Below are positions 5,642-6,891 of a DNA stretch of 6,891 bases, piece after piece. The stretch is taken from assembly GCA_900551985.1 (NCBI GenBank), contig URYG01000170.1, forward strand, positions 1-6,891. The letters are read 5' to 3'. Source of the DNA: an uncultured Prevotella sp. (GTDB taxonomy: Bacteria; Bacteroidota; Bacteroidia; Bacteroidales; Bacteroidaceae). The notes under the pieces are model-generated. The model did not search any database, had not been told where the DNA came from, and was given only the letters and a program-made list of their open reading frames with translations. Each line of letters starts with the position of its first letter. Positions within the stretch are counted from its first letter, which is position 1. Position numbers and translations under genes: made by a program.

Positions 5642-6891
5642 TTAATTTCTTGTTTGTCCATTTCCTGTAATCAACCACTTGTAGGTGGTAATCTCTTCGA
5701 GTGCCATTGGTCCGCGGGCTCCGAGTTTCTGGGTACTGATGCCTATTTCGGCACCCAGTCCGAACTGTGCGCCATCGGTGAAACTGGTTGGAGCATTCAC
5801 ATAGACGCAGGCTGCATCTACCAATGCCTGGAACTTTTTCTGGGCAGCTTCATTGTTGGAAACAATGCTTTCGCTGTGTCCGCTTCCGTAAGTAGCGATA
5901 TGTTCTAGTGCTTCATCTTCCGAAGCTATGGTCTTGATTCCCATCTGCATGCTGAGCCATTCGGTGTTCCAGATACTCTTCACGTTGGCATCAGCCTCTG
6001 TTGAGCCTGCGGATTTGCAATCCGCAGTCAGCAAACCTACCTCCTTCATCTTCGCTTCGCTTTCCTCTGCCTTATATAATAAGGTGTCAGGATAGTGTCC
6101 CTTTAAGGCTTCGTAAGCCTTGGCATCTGCATGAATCTTGGTCTGCTTTTCGGCGAGACCTTCGCAGAGGGCAGGAAGGTCGCTTAATCTGCTTTCATGA
6201 ATCAGCAGACAATCGAGCGCATTGCATACGCTCACTCTTCGGCACTTGGCATTGGTGATGATGCACTTGCCCATCTCCAGGTCGCCATCCTTGTCGAAGT
6301 AGCAGTGTACCACGCCAGCTCCGGTCTCGATAACCGGTACCTTGGCGGTATCGCGAACGAAGTTGATAAGCTTCTTTCCACCTCGAGGAATGCAGAGGTC
6401 TATATAGCCTACGGCATTCAGCATTTCGCCTGTAGCCTCATGGGTGGCTGGTAGAAGCGTACATACGTTTGGATCCACGCCATACTTTATCAACACCCTG
6501 TGGATAAGTTCGACACCCGCTGAATTTGAGGCGTTTGCATCCTTTCCACCTTTCAGTACGCAAGCATTTCCGCTCTTGAAACAGAGTGAGAATACATCGT
6601 AGGTAACATTAGGACGGGCCTCGTAAATCATGCCGATGACTCCGAATGGAACGGCCACTCGCTGTAGGTGCAATCCATTGTCGAGTGTCTTGTTTTTGAG
6701 AACTCTTCCTAGCGGTGAGGGCAGGGTACTTACGTGTCTCATATCCGAAGCAATATCCTGGAGTCGCTGCTCTGTGAGTTGCAATCGGTCGTAGAGCGGG
6801 TTCGCCTTGTCCATCTTAGCCAAGTCTTCTGCGTTCGCTGCAAGGAGCGCAGGAGTTTCGGCGATGATAGCATCAGCCACCGCCTGCAGGA
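5642..6891 (-). CDS. proA: Gamma-glutamyl phosphate reductase ProA (5' end outside the window)
   Basis: ProA reduces L-glutamyl 5-phosphate with NADPH to glutamate semialdehyde, the second step of proline synthesis; it is cytoplasmic. The frame is open to the right edge: codons for L-Q-A precede the GTG at 6880, and LQAVADAI aligns inside ProA, so that GTG is an internal valine and about 30 N-terminal residues are missing. Counting that valine as 1, IYEARPNVT (85-93), the NAKCRRVSVCNA stretch with the probable catalytic Cys219 (210-221), FTDGAQFGLGAE (367-378) and STQKLGARGP (382-391) are all present. The enzyme is about 26-28 residues longer than E. coli ProA because of an extra segment at about 275-302, which lies outside these motifs and keeps the frame. 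proB probably lies upstream, out of view, as is usual. argF' follows after 12 bp, linking proline and arginine synthesis. Confidence 0.95.
   Translation of the reverse strand, partial: LQAVADAIIAETPALLAANAEDLAKMDKANPLYDRLQLTEQRLQDIASDMRHVSTLPSPLGRVLKNKTLDNGLHLQRVAVPFGVIGMIYEARPNVTYDVFSLCFKSGNACVLKGGKDANASNSAGVELIHRVLIKYGVDPNVCTLLPATHEATGEMLNAVGYIDLCIPRGGKKLINFVRDTAKVPVIETGAGVVHCYFDKDGDLEMGKCIITNAKCRRVSVCNALDCLLIHESRLSDLPALCEGLAEKQTKIHADAKAYEALKGHYPDTLLYKAEESEAKMKEVGLLTADCKSAGSTEADANVKSIWNTEWLSMQMGIKTIASEDEALEHIATYGSGHSESIVSNNEAAQKKFQALVDAACVYVNAPTSFTDGAQFGLGAEIGISTQKLGARGPMALEEITTYKWLITGNGQTRN
5975..6058 (-). other. Extra in-frame segment within proA (about 28 codons)
   Basis: Between KAEE (residues 270-273 counting from the valine at 6880) and IWNTEWLS (303-310) the protein has about 28 residues with no counterpart in E. 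coli ProA, where KAEE leads almost directly into YDDEFLS. The segment is rich in small and charged residues and contains TADCKSAG, encoded by a palindrome. It probably forms a surface loop. The borders are approximate because they rest on an alignment made by eye with a remembered sequence. Confidence 0.65.
6007..6027. repeat. 21-bp palindromic element inside proA
   Basis: The arms ctgcggatt (6007-6015) and aatccgcag (6019-6027) are perfect inverted repeats around a 3-nt centre. The minus-strand proA frame reads it as TADCKSAG. From memory, short palindromes with this GCGGATT-AATCCGC core recur across Bacteroidota genomes, mostly between genes, and show up in predicted proteins as ADCKSA or LRICNPQ. 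It occurs once in this window, so its repeated nature cannot be shown here. Confidence 0.7.

Noticed and set aside
6878..6880. GTG as the start codon of proA
   Set aside because: The frame continues to the window edge, and the residues before it (LQA) fit the normal ProA sequence, so this is an internal valine.

Overview
The window reads as chromosomal DNA from a gut-type Bacteroidota, most likely the Prevotella/Segatella lineage. Supporting signs are -7 promoter elements of the Bacteroidota type (TAnnTTTG), starts without Shine-Dalgarno sequences, an argF' gene of the Bacteroides N-succinylornithine type directly after proA, and a membrane protein family (DUF6057) that I know only from this phylum. 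The species call is inference. All five genes lie on the minus strand, so the reading order runs from right to left.

Right part (4604-6891): proA (5' end outside the window) and argF' are 12 bp apart, form one transcription unit and end at a strong intrinsic terminator (4604-4643). They serve proline and arginine synthesis. ProA carries an in-frame extra segment of about 28 residues, part of which is encoded by a 21-bp palindrome. ArgF' has serine at the position that sets acetyl- versus succinyl-ornithine specificity.

Middle (3320-4516): a monocistronic gene with its own promoter and a terminator with a perfect 18-bp stem. It encodes a 350-residue protein with Rid/YjgF-like halves whose motif order resembles chorismatases (FkbO/Hyg5/XanB2 type) rather than the enamine/imine deaminase RidA.

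Left part (1-3322): a promoter that starts inside the preceding terminator drives a two-gene unit: a polytopic DUF6057 membrane protein with a helical-repeat C-terminal half, then a lipoprotein with one CxxCH motif and PD40/TolB-like beta-propeller repeats. Their linkage suggests one envelope system of unknown function. At the extreme left edge, just past the lipoprotein stop codon, a start-less reading frame encodes a motif closely matching the lipoprotein's own C-terminal region, probably the remnant of a tandem paralogue.

The gene-free stretches (1544-1584, 3271-3430, 4484-4666, 5630-5641) are all under 300 bp and hold only the promoters and terminators listed.
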